Assembly: GCF_012932795.1 (NCBI RefSeq)
Contig: NZ_LANA01000002.1
Span: 264,836-328,835, forward strand
Length of the DNA stretch: 64,000 bases
Direction: 5' to 3'
Source: Candidatus Pelagibacter communis
Lineage (GTDB): Bacteria; Pseudomonadota; Alphaproteobacteria; Pelagibacterales; Pelagibacteraceae
Shown here: positions 17,937 to 26,529 of the stretch, one piece after another
How the letters are laid out: each line of letters begins with the position of its first letter
How positions within the stretch are numbered: position 1 is the stretch's first letter
Notes under the pieces: generated by a model
The model's database searches: none
The model's input: the letters and a program-made list of their open reading frames with translations, nothing else
Told to the model about the DNA's origin: nothing
Made by a program: the position numbers and the translations under genes

Positions 17937-18926
17937 TTATTTAATTAAATTATTAATTCTATCTGCGTAATAACTAATTATTGCACTAGCGCCAGCTCTT
18001 TTGAATGAAATTAAACTCTCTAAAATAGCACTTTTATCTATTAGTCCTTTTTTTATACCATTACTTAAAAGACTATATTCACCAGAAACTTGGTAAGCTA
18101 ATACTGGAATTTTAAAATTATCTTTAACTGTTTTAATTATATCTAGATAAGGCATTCCAGGTTTGACCATCACCATGTCAGCACCTTCTTTTATATCTAA
18201 AGCTACTTCTCTTATAGCTTCATGGCTATTTCTAAAATCCATCTGATAGTTTTTTTTGTCACCTTTTAACAATCCTTTTGAACCAACGGCATCTCTAAAA
18301 GGACCATAAAAACTTGATGCATATTTTATGGCATATGAAAGTATTTGAACCATTTCATGACCTTCTTTATCAAGAGCTTTTCTTATTTTTCCAATTCTTC
18401 CATCCATCATATCTGATGGTGCAAGAACATCACATCCAATTTCAGCCTGAAGCAATGATTGATTTATCAATACCTCAATGGTCTCATCATTTAAAACATA
18501 TCCTGATTTTACCAAACCATCATGTCCATGAGTAGTATATGGATCTAAAGCAACATCACACATAATACCAATCTCATTTTTATAATTTTTTTTAATGTAT
18601 TTAATGGCTTTACAAACAAGATTATCTTCATTTAAAGCTTCTGTTCCAATTTCATTCTTCTTATTTTTGTTAGTGTAAGGAAATAATGCAACCATAGGTA
18701 TCTTGTTCCTAATCGCTCTATCTAAAATAGTTCCAAGTTTATCTATAGTATATCTATAAACGTCAGGCATAGTTTTAATTAATTGTTTTGTATTTTTCCC
18801 ATCAATCAAAAATATAGGTAATATGAAATCGCTTGTCGAAAGGGTATTTTCTTGAATTAATCTTCTAGACCAATCATGTTTTCTACTTCTTCTAAGTCTT
18901 AAATTTGGGTAATTTCCTATAATCAT
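17937..18926 (-). CDS. hemB: Delta-aminolevulinic acid dehydratase (porphobilinogen synthase)
   Basis: Condenses two 5-aminolevulinate molecules to porphobilinogen for haem. It has 329 residues. It starts with RLRRSRKHDWSRRL. The metal site reads DVALDPYTTHGHDG, the Asp-rich form seen in magnesium-dependent enzymes, without the zinc-binding cysteines of the other class. The Schiff-base Lys lies in MVMVKPGMPYL, followed by YQVSGEYSLL. It converges on recO with a single base between stops, so there is no terminator. Confidence 0.96.
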   Translation of the reverse strand: MIIGNYPNLRLRRSRKHDWSRRLIQENTLSTSDFILPIFLIDGKNTKQLIKTMPDVYRYTIDKLGTILDRAIRNKIPMVALFPYTNKNKKNEIGTEALNEDNLVCKAIKYIKKNYKNEIGIMCDVALDPYTTHGHDGLVKSGYVLNDETIEVLINQSLLQAEIGCDVLAPSDMMDGRIGKIRKALDKEGHEMVQILSYAIKYASSFYGPFRDAVGSKGLLKGDKKNYQMDFRNSHEAIREVALDIKEGADMVMVKPGMPYLDIIKTVKDNFKIPVLAYQVSGEYSLLSNGIKKGLIDKSAILESLISFKRAGASAIISYYADRINNLIK

Positions 18927-18999
18927 GCTTAAATCTACTTTTAAAATGCGACAAATGTATTATACAAATATATATTAAAATAAGTAAAAAACAATCTAG

Positions 19000-19641
19000 A
19001 TGAATATCGAAAATAAAAATATTGTAAATTTAAATCTTAAAAAAGATGAAAAAATTTTAGATTTTAGTGACTTTCAAAAACAAAGTATTAAATTTGATAT
19101 TAATAAACTTCAAGAAGCTTACAATCAGATTGTCCAAACTAAAAAATTTGAAGATGGTGGTGGAATAGCCCATTTTGGTGCTATTTCTTTAACACAAATT
19201 CCTGGTGATCCAGATTCAGTAAAAGGAAGTAAAGCTAGAGGAGTTTATTGGACTAAGCCAGATAAGTCAGGCAAAGAAGTTTCAAGAGATATCTCGATTG
19301 ACGAGTCAGCTTATTCAGAATTTATACCTGATTATGAAAATACATATTTTAAAGAAGTTTTTGACACTCTATCATCTAAATATAAACTAGGACGAGTTAG
19401 AATTTTATTAAAAGAACCAAGGTCAACATTAAGTTGGCATAGAGACCCAGAACCAAGGTTACATATTCCATTAATTACAAACCCAGGTTGTTTGATGGTC
19501 ATAGATAATGTTGCAAAACATATGCCAGCAGATGGATCTGTATGGGTTACTAATAATACAAAATATCACAACGCTTTTAATGGTGGTGAAGAAAATAGGG
19601 TTCACCTAGTAGCTTGTGTTTTAGATTATAAATTTAACTAA
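19000..19641 (+). CDS. Putative Fe(II)/2-oxoglutarate-dependent dioxygenase (Asp/Asn hydroxylase-like)
   Basis: A cytoplasmic protein of 213 residues with the double-stranded beta-helix pattern of aspartyl/asparaginyl beta-hydroxylases. The putative iron ligands are His147-x-Asp149 in SWHRDPEPRLHIPL and His190 in KYHNAFNGG, with Arg200 (EENRVHLV) placed to bind the 2-oxoglutarate carboxylate. The substrate is unknown; family members hydroxylate proteins, free amino acids or small metabolites. It is divergent from hemB and 1 base upstream of rpiB, so probably first gene of the rpiB-glyA run. The absence of a signal peptide suggests an internal substrate. Confidence 0.7.
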   Translation: MNIENKNIVNLNLKKDEKILDFSDFQKQSIKFDINKLQEAYNQIVQTKKFEDGGGIAHFGAISLTQIPGDPDSVKGSKARGVYWTKPDKSGKEVSRDISIDESAYSEFIPDYENTYFKEVFDTLSSKYKLGRVRILLKEPRSTLSWHRDPEPRLHIPLITNPGCLMVIDNVAKHMPADGSVWVTNNTKYHNAFNGGEENRVHLVACVLDYKFN

Positions 19642-19642
19642 T

Positions 19643-20068
19643 TTGAAAAAGATATTTATTTCATCAGATCACGCTGGATATAAGCTGAAAGAATTTATTA
19701 AGATTAATTTAGATAAGAAGAAAATTAGATATTTTGATTTAGGTCCATTCAGTGATGATCGGGTTGATTACCCAGATTATGCTCATAAAGTTGCTAAAAA
19801 AGTGAAGACCAACAATAATCATGCTGGAATACTAGTTTGTGGTTCTGGAATGGGTATGAATATTGCCGCAAATAAACATAAAAATATACGTGCAGCCCAA
19901 TGTTTTAATCTAAAATCTACAAAATTATCAAGATTGCATAACGATGCAAATATCATTACATTAGGATCAAGATTGCTTACTAAAATTAATGCTTTAAAAT
20001 GTGTCAGTGTTTTTTTAGATACAAAATTTGAAGGTGGAAGACACGCAAAAAGAATAAAAAAGATTTAA
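19643..20068 (+). CDS. rpiB: Ribose-5-phosphate isomerase B
   Basis: Interconverts ribulose-5-phosphate and ribose-5-phosphate. It has 141 residues, typical. It begins [16 protein letters not shown], and the active-site Cys is in [17 protein letters not shown]. The start is a TTG at 19643; no ATG fits, and the conserved N-terminus begins at once after it. It precedes glyA by 2 bases, a pairing common in alphaproteobacteria. Confidence 0.95.
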   Translation: MKKIFISSDHAGYKLKEFIKINLDKKKIRYFDLGPFSDDRVDYPDYAHKVAKKVKTNNNHAGILVCGSGMGMNIAANKHKNIRAAQCFNLKSTKLSRLHNDANIITLGSRLLTKINALKCVSVFLDTKFEGGRHAKRIKKI

Positions 20069-20070
20069 CT

Positions 20071-21381
20071 ATGTCCAGTGAAAAAAATTACTTAAATGAA
20101 AATTATAAAAGTTTTTTTGAAGATAGTTTATCTGTAACAGATCCAGAACTGCATAAAGCTATAAATGATGAGCTAAGAAGACAGCAGCAACACATTGAAT
20201 TAATTGCATCTGAAAATATTGTTTCACAAGCTGTTTTAGAGGCACAAGGGTCTGTCTTAACAAACAAGTATGCGGAAGGATATCCTGGTAAAAGATACTA
20301 TAATGGATGTGAGCACGTTGATGTTGCTGAAAACTTAGCTATAGAAAGATTAAAAAAGATATTTGATTGTAAATTTGCTAATGCACAACCTCATTCTGGT
20401 GCTCAAGCAAATGGAGCTGTATTTTTAGCTCTATTAAATCCAGGTGATACATTTATGGGAATGAGTTTAAATTCTGGTGGACACATCACTCATGGATTAA
20501 AAATTTCAATGTCAGGTAAATGGTTTAATCCAATAGGATATGATGTTGATAAGGAATCAGAATTAATTGATTACGATAATGTTGAAAAATTAGCCTTAGA
20601 GCATAAACCAAAACTTATAATTTGTGGAGGTAGTGCTTATTCTAGAGTAATTGACTTTAAGAAATTTAGAGACATTGCAGATAAAGTAGGTGCATATCTA
20701 ATGGTAGACATGGCTCATTTTTCTGGATTAGTCGCTGGTAAAGGATATCCTAATCCGTGTGACTATGCACATGTCGTTACTTCAACAACTCATAAGGTTT
20801 TTAGAAGTGCAAGAGGTGGAATCATTTTAACTAATCATGAAGACCTGGCAAAAAAATTTAACACTGCAGTTTTTCCTGGTTACCAAGGTGGACCATTGAT
20901 GCATGTAATTGCTGCTAAGGCTGCTGGTTTTTTAGAAGCATTAAAACCAGATTTTAAAGATTATATTAAATCAGTTTTAGCTAATGCTAAAATTTTATCA
21001 GAGACACTTAAAAATAATGGTTTTAAGATTTATTCTGGAGGAACGGATACTCATTTAATGTTAGTTGATCTGAGACCTTTTAACGTTAAGGGCAATTTGA
21101 CTGCTGAAAGTCTTTCTAATGCTAATATTACTTGCAATAAAAATGGAATACCTTTTGATACAGAAAAACCAATGATCACATCAGGTATAAGATTAGGAAC
21201 TCAAGCAGCAACAACTAGAGGTTTTGGATTAAAAGAATTTGAAAAAGTGGGAGAGTTAATAACTAAAGTTGTAAAAGGTTTATCTGAAAATCCCAATGAT
21301 AATAGCAAAATAGAGGAAGAAGTAAGAAATGAAGTTATAGAACTTACATCTTCATTCCCTATTTATAAAAATTTAAAATAA
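20071..21381 (+). CDS. glyA: Serine hydroxymethyltransferase
   Basis: A PLP enzyme interconverting serine and glycine while charging tetrahydrofolate with a C1 unit. It has 436 residues. Landmarks: [24 protein letters not shown], and the PLP Lys242 in [13 protein letters not shown]. Here it connects the glycine and methylene-THF made by sarcosine oxidase with serine. It touches nrdR (1-base overlap). Confidence 0.97.
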   Translation: MSSEKNYLNENYKSFFEDSLSVTDPELHKAINDELRRQQQHIELIASENIVSQAVLEAQGSVLTNKYAEGYPGKRYYNGCEHVDVAENLAIERLKKIFDCKFANAQPHSGAQANGAVFLALLNPGDTFMGMSLNSGGHITHGLKISMSGKWFNPIGYDVDKESELIDYDNVEKLALEHKPKLIICGGSAYSRVIDFKKFRDIADKVGAYLMVDMAHFSGLVAGKGYPNPCDYAHVVTSTTHKVFRSARGGIILTNHEDLAKKFNTAVFPGYQGGPLMHVIAAKAAGFLEALKPDFKDYIKSVLANAKILSETLKNNGFKIYSGGTDTHLMLVDLRPFNVKGNLTAESLSNANITCNKNGIPFDTEKPMITSGIRLGTQAATTRGFGLKEFEKVGELITKVVKGLSENPNDNSKIEEEVRNEVIELTSSFPIYKNLK

Positions 21382-21839
21382 TGATTTGTTCGATCTGTAA
21401 AAAAGGTGAAACGTCCGTAGTAGACTCTAGACCAACAGAAGATGGAACAGCAATAAGAAGAAGGAGACTTTGTGTTTGTGGTGCAAGATTTACTACATTT
21501 GAAAGAGTTCAGTTTAGAGAAATAATGGTAGTTAAAAAAAATGGAAGAAAATCATCTTTTGATAGAGATAAACTTTCAAAGTCAATTTATATTGCTCTTA
21601 AAAAAAGACCTATAGACACAGAAACAGCAGAAAAATTTATTAGTAAAACTTCAAGAGCCTTAGAAGAACTTGGTCAGAGCGAAATATCATCAAACATTAT
21701 CGGAACGATGGTAATGGAGGGTTTAAAAGAACTTGACCCTGTTGCTTATGTTAGATTTGCATCTGTCTATAGAAATTTTAGAGAAGAAAAAGATTTTGTA
21801 CAATTCGTGGACAAATTAGATGTCTACAAAAAAAGATAA
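21381..21839 (+). CDS. nrdR: Transcriptional repressor NrdR (zinc site altered)
   Basis: An ATP-cone repressor of ribonucleotide reductase genes. It has 152 residues. The zinc ribbon has Cys3 and Cys6 as usual, but the second pair reads [14 protein letters not shown], that is Cys31-x-Cys33 instead of Cys-x-x-Cys. The ATP-cone follows ([16 protein letters not shown]) and is normal. It sits between glyA and ribD, the standard alphaproteobacterial place, overlapping ribD by 20 bases. Confidence 0.92.
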   Translation: MICSICKKGETSVVDSRPTEDGTAIRRRRLCVCGARFTTFERVQFREIMVVKKNGRKSSFDRDKLSKSIYIALKKRPIDTETAEKFISKTSRALEELGQSEISSNIIGTMVMEGLKELDPVAYVRFASVYRNFREEKDFVQFVDKLDVYKKR

Positions 21840-22935
21840 ATTTACCAAAAAAGATAAAAAGTATATGGAGCTAGCATTAAGTTTGGCTATGGCTAGACAT
21901 GGACATACTGGAACAAATCCATCTGTGGGGTGTGTAATTGTCAAAAATGATGAGATAATTTCAATAGGCCAAACTAATTATAATGGTAGACCACATGCAG
22001 AACACAATGCGATTAATAATTCTTATGAGAATTTAGAAGGTTCAAAAATGTATGTAACACTTGAACCATGTAATCATTTAGGAAAAACTCCTCCTTGTAC
22101 AAATTTAATAATAAAAAAAAAAATTAAAGAAGTTATCTATTCAATAAATGATATTGATAAAAAAGTTAAAGGAAAAAGTTTTAAAATTTTAAAATCTAGG
22201 AATATTAATGTTAAAAAAGGTTTACTTAAAAAAGATGTTGGTAAATTTTATTCAACTTATATTTTTAACAGAAAAAATAAATTACCTTTTGTAATTGGAA
22301 AGATTGCTTTATCAAAAAATAATATAATCTATAGTAATAAAATAAAAAAAATTACAGATAAACATTCAGATAAATTGACACATTTTTTAAGATATAAAAG
22401 TGATTCTATAATGATTTCTTATAAAACTTTAAATAAAGATAATCCAAAGTTAAACTGTAGATTAAGTGGTTTAGAAATGTTTTCACCAAAAAGAATAATT
22501 TTAGATAATAATTTAAATACAAAGATTAATTCGTATATATTTAATACAGCCAATAAAAAAAATACGATAATTTTTTATAATAATGCTAATAAACACAAAA
22601 TTACTTTATTTAAAAAAAAAGGTATTCAATTAATTAAATCTGATCTAAATAAAAAAAAATATTTTGATTTGAAATTAGCTCTTAAAAAACTCTACAAATT
22701 TGGAATTAGAAATATTCTAGTGGAAGGTGGTGATGAATTATCTGGAAGTTTTTTAAAAAATAAATTATTTAATGAATTTTATCTATTTAAAAGCCGAAAA
22801 AATTTATCGAAATTAGTTGCCTATAAAGATTTTAATTGCTTTAAATACTTGTCACAAAACTATAAAAATAAAAAAAAGATTAATACATTATTAGGAAAAG
22901 ATTCAATCACCCTCTATAAAAGATATTATGTTTAA
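21820..22935 (+). CDS. ribD: Bifunctional riboflavin deaminase/reductase
   Basis: Deaminates and then reduces the pyrimidine intermediate of riboflavin synthesis. It has 371 residues. The deaminase domain has the zinc site HAEHNAI and [12 protein letters not shown]. The reductase domain starts about residue 150 ([11 protein letters not shown]) and ends with the family [14 protein letters not shown]. The C-terminal domain is very Lys/Asn-rich and diverged but complete. It overlaps nrdR and ribE. Confidence 0.93.
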   Translation: MSTKKDKFTKKDKKYMELALSLAMARHGHTGTNPSVGCVIVKNDEIISIGQTNYNGRPHAEHNAINNSYENLEGSKMYVTLEPCNHLGKTPPCTNLIIKKKIKEVIYSINDIDKKVKGKSFKILKSRNINVKKGLLKKDVGKFYSTYIFNRKNKLPFVIGKIALSKNNIIYSNKIKKITDKHSDKLTHFLRYKSDSIMISYKTLNKDNPKLNCRLSGLEMFSPKRIILDNNLNTKINSYIFNTANKKNTIIFYNNANKHKITLFKKKGIQLIKSDLNKKKYFDLKLALKKLYKFGIRNILVEGGDELSGSFLKNKLFNEFYLFKSRKNLSKLVAYKDFNCFKYLSQNYKNKKKINTLLGKDSITLYKRYYV

Positions 22936-23521
22936 TGGAATAATATTTAATCAAGGGGTTATTAAAAAAATCACTAAAAGAGACAAGGGTATTAATATTT
23001 TTATAAATTCAAATTTAAAATTAACTAAAAAAGATATTGGTGTCTCCGTTGCTTGTGATGGTGTTTGTCTAACACTGATAGCTATAAAAAATAAGTTAAT
23101 CGAATTTTATCTTTCAGACGAGACTATTCAGAGATCAAAATTTAAATTTTTAAAGATAAATGATAAAATTAATATTGAATTACCCTTAAAATATGGTCAA
23201 AAAATATCTGGTCATATTTGTCAAGGTCACGTTGACACTGTTGGAAAAATTGGTTTTATCAAAAAAATTGATAAGTCTTATTTATTTGATTTTGAAATAG
23301 TTAAAAAGGAAAGAAAAAATTTAATCGAAAAAGCTTCAATTTGTATTAATGGAATTTCTCTAACAATCTCAAAAATAACCAAAAAAGGATTTCAGGTTTG
23401 GGTTATTCCACACACTTTCAGACTTACAAACTTATCCACTTTAAAAATGAAAAAACTAGTAAATATAGAGATAGATATCTTATCTAAATACGTTAGAAAT
23501 TATTTTAATGAAAAAAAATAA
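22928..23521 (+). CDS. ribE: Riboflavin synthase alpha chain
   Basis: Dismutates two lumazines to riboflavin. It has 197 residues with two similar lumazine-binding barrels: the first starts [12 protein letters not shown] with GVSVACDGVCLTL, the second has SGHICQGHVDTVGKI and SICINGISLTIS. Length and repeats are as expected. The start overlaps ribD by 8 bases and the end overlaps ribBA by 14. Confidence 0.94.
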   Translation: MFNGIIFNQGVIKKITKRDKGINIFINSNLKLTKKDIGVSVACDGVCLTLIAIKNKLIEFYLSDETIQRSKFKFLKINDKINIELPLKYGQKISGHICQGHVDTVGKIGFIKKIDKSYLFDFEIVKKERKNLIEKASICINGISLTISKITKKGFQVWVIPHTFRLTNLSTLKMKKLVNIEIDILSKYVRNYFNEKK

Positions 23522-24608
23522 TTACGCATCAATTGAAAGTATAATTAATACTGCAAAGAAGGGTGGTATGTTTATCTTAGTGGATGATGAAAAAAGAGAA
23601 AATGAAGGTGATCTTATAATCTCAACAACTGATTCAAATGCTAAGAATATAAATTTTATGGCTAAATTTGGTCGTGGATTAATTTGTTTAGCCCTAGATA
23701 GTATTCAGGCAAAAAAGTTAAATTTATCTTTAATGTCATCAATAAATCAGTCTAGAAATAAAACTGCATTTACAATTTCTATAGAAGCAAAAAAAGGAAT
23801 AACAACTGGGATTTCTGCAAAAGATAGAGCTAAAACAATAAAAATTGCATCAAAAAAAAATGCAAATAAAAAAGATATTGTATCTCCAGGGCATATTTTT
23901 CCAATCATTGCTAAAGATGGAGGTGTTTTAGTTAGGGCCGGTCATACAGAAGCTTCTGTGGACATTTCAAAACTTGCAAAAAAAAACAATTCTGCAGTTA
24001 TTTGTGAAATCATGAATGAAGATGGCACAATGGCAAAAGGTCACGATTTATTTAACTTTGCAAAAAAACATAATCTAAAAATTGGTAAGATTGAAGATCT
24101 TATTGCTTACCGTTTAAAAAAAGAAAAACTAATTAAACTTAAAAAACAATCAGATATTGAAGTTAAAAATCAAAAATATAAAATTAGAATTTATGAAAAT
24201 CTTTTAGATGGATCTGAACATTTTGCTTTAATTAAAGGGAATATTAAAAAAGGGATAGTTCCAAGAGTTAGAGTAATCTCATCTAACGTAGTTCAAAATT
24301 ATTTAATCAATCAACAATTACCAAATTCATTTGACAAAACTTTAAATTATTTTAAGAAATTTAATAATTGTGTTTTAGTTTTTATAAAAGATACAAACTT
24401 AAAATCAGTTACACAAACACTGAAGGATTATAAAAATAAAGATTTTTATAAAAAAGGAAATGATAAGCTTATAAGAAATTATGGTATTGGGGCTCAAATA
24501 ATTAAAGATTTAAAGATCAAAAATATGATATTAATCACTAAATCTCTTAAAAAAGTTATTGGTTTAGAGGGTTATGATATAAAGATTACTAAGCAGGAAA
24601 TCATTTAA
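23508..24608 (+). CDS. ribB: 3,4-dihydroxy-2-butanone-4-phosphate synthase with degenerate GTP cyclohydrolase II domain
   Basis: The N-terminal half is an intact DHBP synthase: VDDEKRENEGDLI with the metal ligands, and RAGHTEASVD. The C-terminal half (about residues 210-366) is related to GTP cyclohydrolase II. It still has an RNYGIGAQII stretch, but where the zinc cysteines should stand the sequence reads PRVRVISSNVV with no Cys. It therefore probably cannot open GTP, as described for the alphaproteobacterial RibBX type. A separate RibA is expected elsewhere. It is coupled to ribE and ribH. Confidence 0.92.
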   Translation: MKKNNYASIESIINTAKKGGMFILVDDEKRENEGDLIISTTDSNAKNINFMAKFGRGLICLALDSIQAKKLNLSLMSSINQSRNKTAFTISIEAKKGITTGISAKDRAKTIKIASKKNANKKDIVSPGHIFPIIAKDGGVLVRAGHTEASVDISKLAKKNNSAVICEIMNEDGTMAKGHDLFNFAKKHNLKIGKIEDLIAYRLKKEKLIKLKKQSDIEVKNQKYKIRIYENLLDGSEHFALIKGNIKKGIVPRVRVISSNVVQNYLINQQLPNSFDKTLNYFKKFNNCVLVFIKDTNLKSVTQTLKDYKNKDFYKKGNDKLIRNYGIGAQIIKDLKIKNMILITKSLKKVIGLEGYDIKITKQEII

Positions 24609-25087
24609 TGAAAAAGAAATTAAAAGCAAAAATATTAATTGTTATTTCAGATTATTATTACGAAATATCAAATAATCTAGAAGTAGGAGCAACGGGCACT
24701 TTAATTACATCACATATAAATAATGAAAAAGATGATAATTTTGTTCCAATCCTGTCAAAATATGAAATTATAAAAGTTCCTGGAGTTTTTGAAATTCCTG
24801 TTATTATTTCAAAAAATATAAAAAAATATGATGCGTTTATAGCTCTTGGTTGTGTTATAAAAGGTGAAACACCTCATTTTGATTTTATTTCACAAGCTAC
24901 GACTGATGGAATTATGAAGATATCAATTGAAAGTAAAAAACCAATTGGCAATGGAATTATTACTGCTTTAAACAGAAAACAAGCAGAAAATCGATGTGGT
25001 AATTACATAATAGAAAGTCGTGTCAAAACAGGAAAAGGTGAGGAAGCTGCTAAAGCTGTATTATCTGTTCTAAAAAACTTTTCATGA
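24608..25087 (+). CDS. ribH: 6,7-dimethyl-8-ribityllumazine synthase
   Basis: Joins the ribityl pyrimidine with dihydroxybutanone phosphate. It has 159 residues and forms a pentamer or capsid in the family. Visible motifs: GATGTLITSH is a local variant of the N-terminal loop, then KVPGVFEIPV, and the catalytic His in ALGCVIKGETPHFDFI. The RIBA/B/E/H run ends here, and nusB follows with a 4-base overlap. Confidence 0.95.
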   Translation: MKKKLKAKILIVISDYYYEISNNLEVGATGTLITSHINNEKDDNFVPILSKYEIIKVPGVFEIPVIISKNIKKYDAFIALGCVIKGETPHFDFISQATTDGIMKISIESKKPIGNGIITALNRKQAENRCGNYIIESRVKTGKGEEAAKAVLSVLKNFS

Positions 25088-25488
25088 GAACTCCATACAA
25101 TTCCAATCAAAGTCCAAGAGTTATAATTATCCAAAAATTATACGGTAATTTTTTTAATGATGATACAGATTTAACTTTTCCCAAACATAGATTTAAAAAG
25201 TTCATTAAAGATGTAGTTTTAGGTACTATCGAGAGAGACGAAATTATTAAAGAAGAAGTTAATAAATACTTAAGTGAAGACTTACAATTGACTAATTTAG
25301 ATCAAGTTTTTCAAATCATTGTAAAATCTGCTATATTCGAATTTTTATATAAACCAAAAGTTTCTAGCAAAATAATTATTAAAGAATATCTTGATGCATC
25401 AAACTTCTTTTTAGAAGATGGTCAAACGAAATATTTAAATGCTATATTAGATAAGATAGCTAAAAAAATAAGAACTACTAATGCATGA
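25084..25488 (+). CDS. nusB: Transcription antitermination factor NusB
   Basis: An all-helical RNA-binding protein that works with NusE in rRNA antitermination. It has 134 residues. It starts NQSPRVIIIQKLYG and ends with an EYLDASNFFLEDGQTKYLNAILDKI pattern, shown here only in part as FFLEDGQTKYLNAILDKI. It is diverged, but the ribH-nusB-thiL order supports the call. Confidence 0.88.
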   Translation: MRTPYNSNQSPRVIIIQKLYGNFFNDDTDLTFPKHRFKKFIKDVVLGTIERDEIIKEEVNKYLSEDLQLTNLDQVFQIIVKSAIFEFLYKPKVSSKIIIKEYLDASNFFLEDGQTKYLNAILDKIAKKIRTTNA

Positions 25489-26440
25489 ATTTGAATTAAT
25501 AAAAAATTATTTTCAAAAACTTTCTAAAAAATCACCAAGTGCACTAAATTTAAATGATGATGTTTTTTTTGATAAAAAAAAAAGTTTAGCTGTATCAGTT
25601 GATACATATGTGGAAGGTAATCATTTCATAAACTTTAAAAAACCTGAGCTAGTTATCAAAAAAATAATTAGATCATCAATTTCAGACCTCGTTTGCAAAG
25701 GTATTAAACCAAAATATTACTTTATTTCAGGATCAGGTAATAAAAAAAGTTTTTCTAAATTGAATTTATCAAAAATTAGCAAATCACTTAATCAAGAACA
25801 AAATAAATATAAAATATTTTTAAGTGGTGGAGATACAGTTTTTTCAAACAAGCTAAGTTTTACAATTACCTCAATAGGTTTTGCTAATAATATTATATAT
25901 AGGAACAAAGCTAAAATTAATGATGATATATATGTTTCTGGAAATTTAGGTGATAGTTATTTAGGCCTATTAGTTTTAAAAAATAAATTTAAGCTTAAGC
26001 CAAAATTAAAAAAATATTTTACTAATCAATATTTTATGCCAAATATCCAATTAAGATTAACTGATCAAATCAAGAAATTTGCTAATACCTCAATTGACGT
26101 TTCTGATGGACTCTTAGCCGATCTTGATAAGATGATTAATTGTCAAAAATTGTCTTATAAACTTTTTTTAAAAGATATTCCAATTTCAAGCAATCTTAAA
26201 AAGATACTTGATCTTAAAAAACTATCCAAGATTAATTACATTTCTAATGGTGATGATTATCAGGTCTTATTTACAGCTTCTAAAAATAAGATGAGAATCA
26301 TAAAAAAAATTGCTTCTAATTGTAGAGTTAGGCTTACAAAAATTGGCTCAATTCAAAGTTATGTTGAAAAATCATCCATTATTGATGATAAAAACAGGAC
26401 AATTGCCCTTAAAACTAAGGGTTATTTACATCAGTTTTAG
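25481..26440 (+). CDS. thiL: Thiamine-monophosphate kinase
   Basis: Phosphorylates thiamine phosphate to the coenzyme thiamine diphosphate. It has 319 residues. Motifs of the PurM/ThiL fold: NLNDDVFF near the start, VSVDTYVEGNHF, ISDLVCKGIKP, and IDVSDGLLADLDKM in the second half. SAR11 cells depend on external thiamine precursors (known for the group), and ThiL is needed in either case. It is last of the rpiB-to-thiL run. Confidence 0.92.
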   Translation: MHEFELIKNYFQKLSKKSPSALNLNDDVFFDKKKSLAVSVDTYVEGNHFINFKKPELVIKKIIRSSISDLVCKGIKPKYYFISGSGNKKSFSKLNLSKISKSLNQEQNKYKIFLSGGDTVFSNKLSFTITSIGFANNIIYRNKAKINDDIYVSGNLGDSYLGLLVLKNKFKLKPKLKKYFTNQYFMPNIQLRLTDQIKKFANTSIDVSDGLLADLDKMINCQKLSYKLFLKDIPISSNLKKILDLKKLSKINYISNGDDYQVLFTASKNKMRIIKKIASNCRVRLTKIGSIQSYVEKSSIIDDKNRTIALKTKGYLHQF

Positions 26441-26529
26441 TAAGTTAAATATTGCCTTTTATAGCTTTTTTTGTATTGTCCGGACTTTACAACAATAAAA
26501 TTTAACAACTAAACAACCAAAAAGGTATT

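Noticed and set aside
20000..22000. FMN or glycine riboswitch near the glyA and rib genes
   Set aside because: The genes overlap or are 2 bases apart, so there is no room for a leader.
26440..26529. Possible riboswitch before hppA
   Set aside because: Only a short palindrome (GTCCGGAC) is present; no known aptamer pattern can be recognised.
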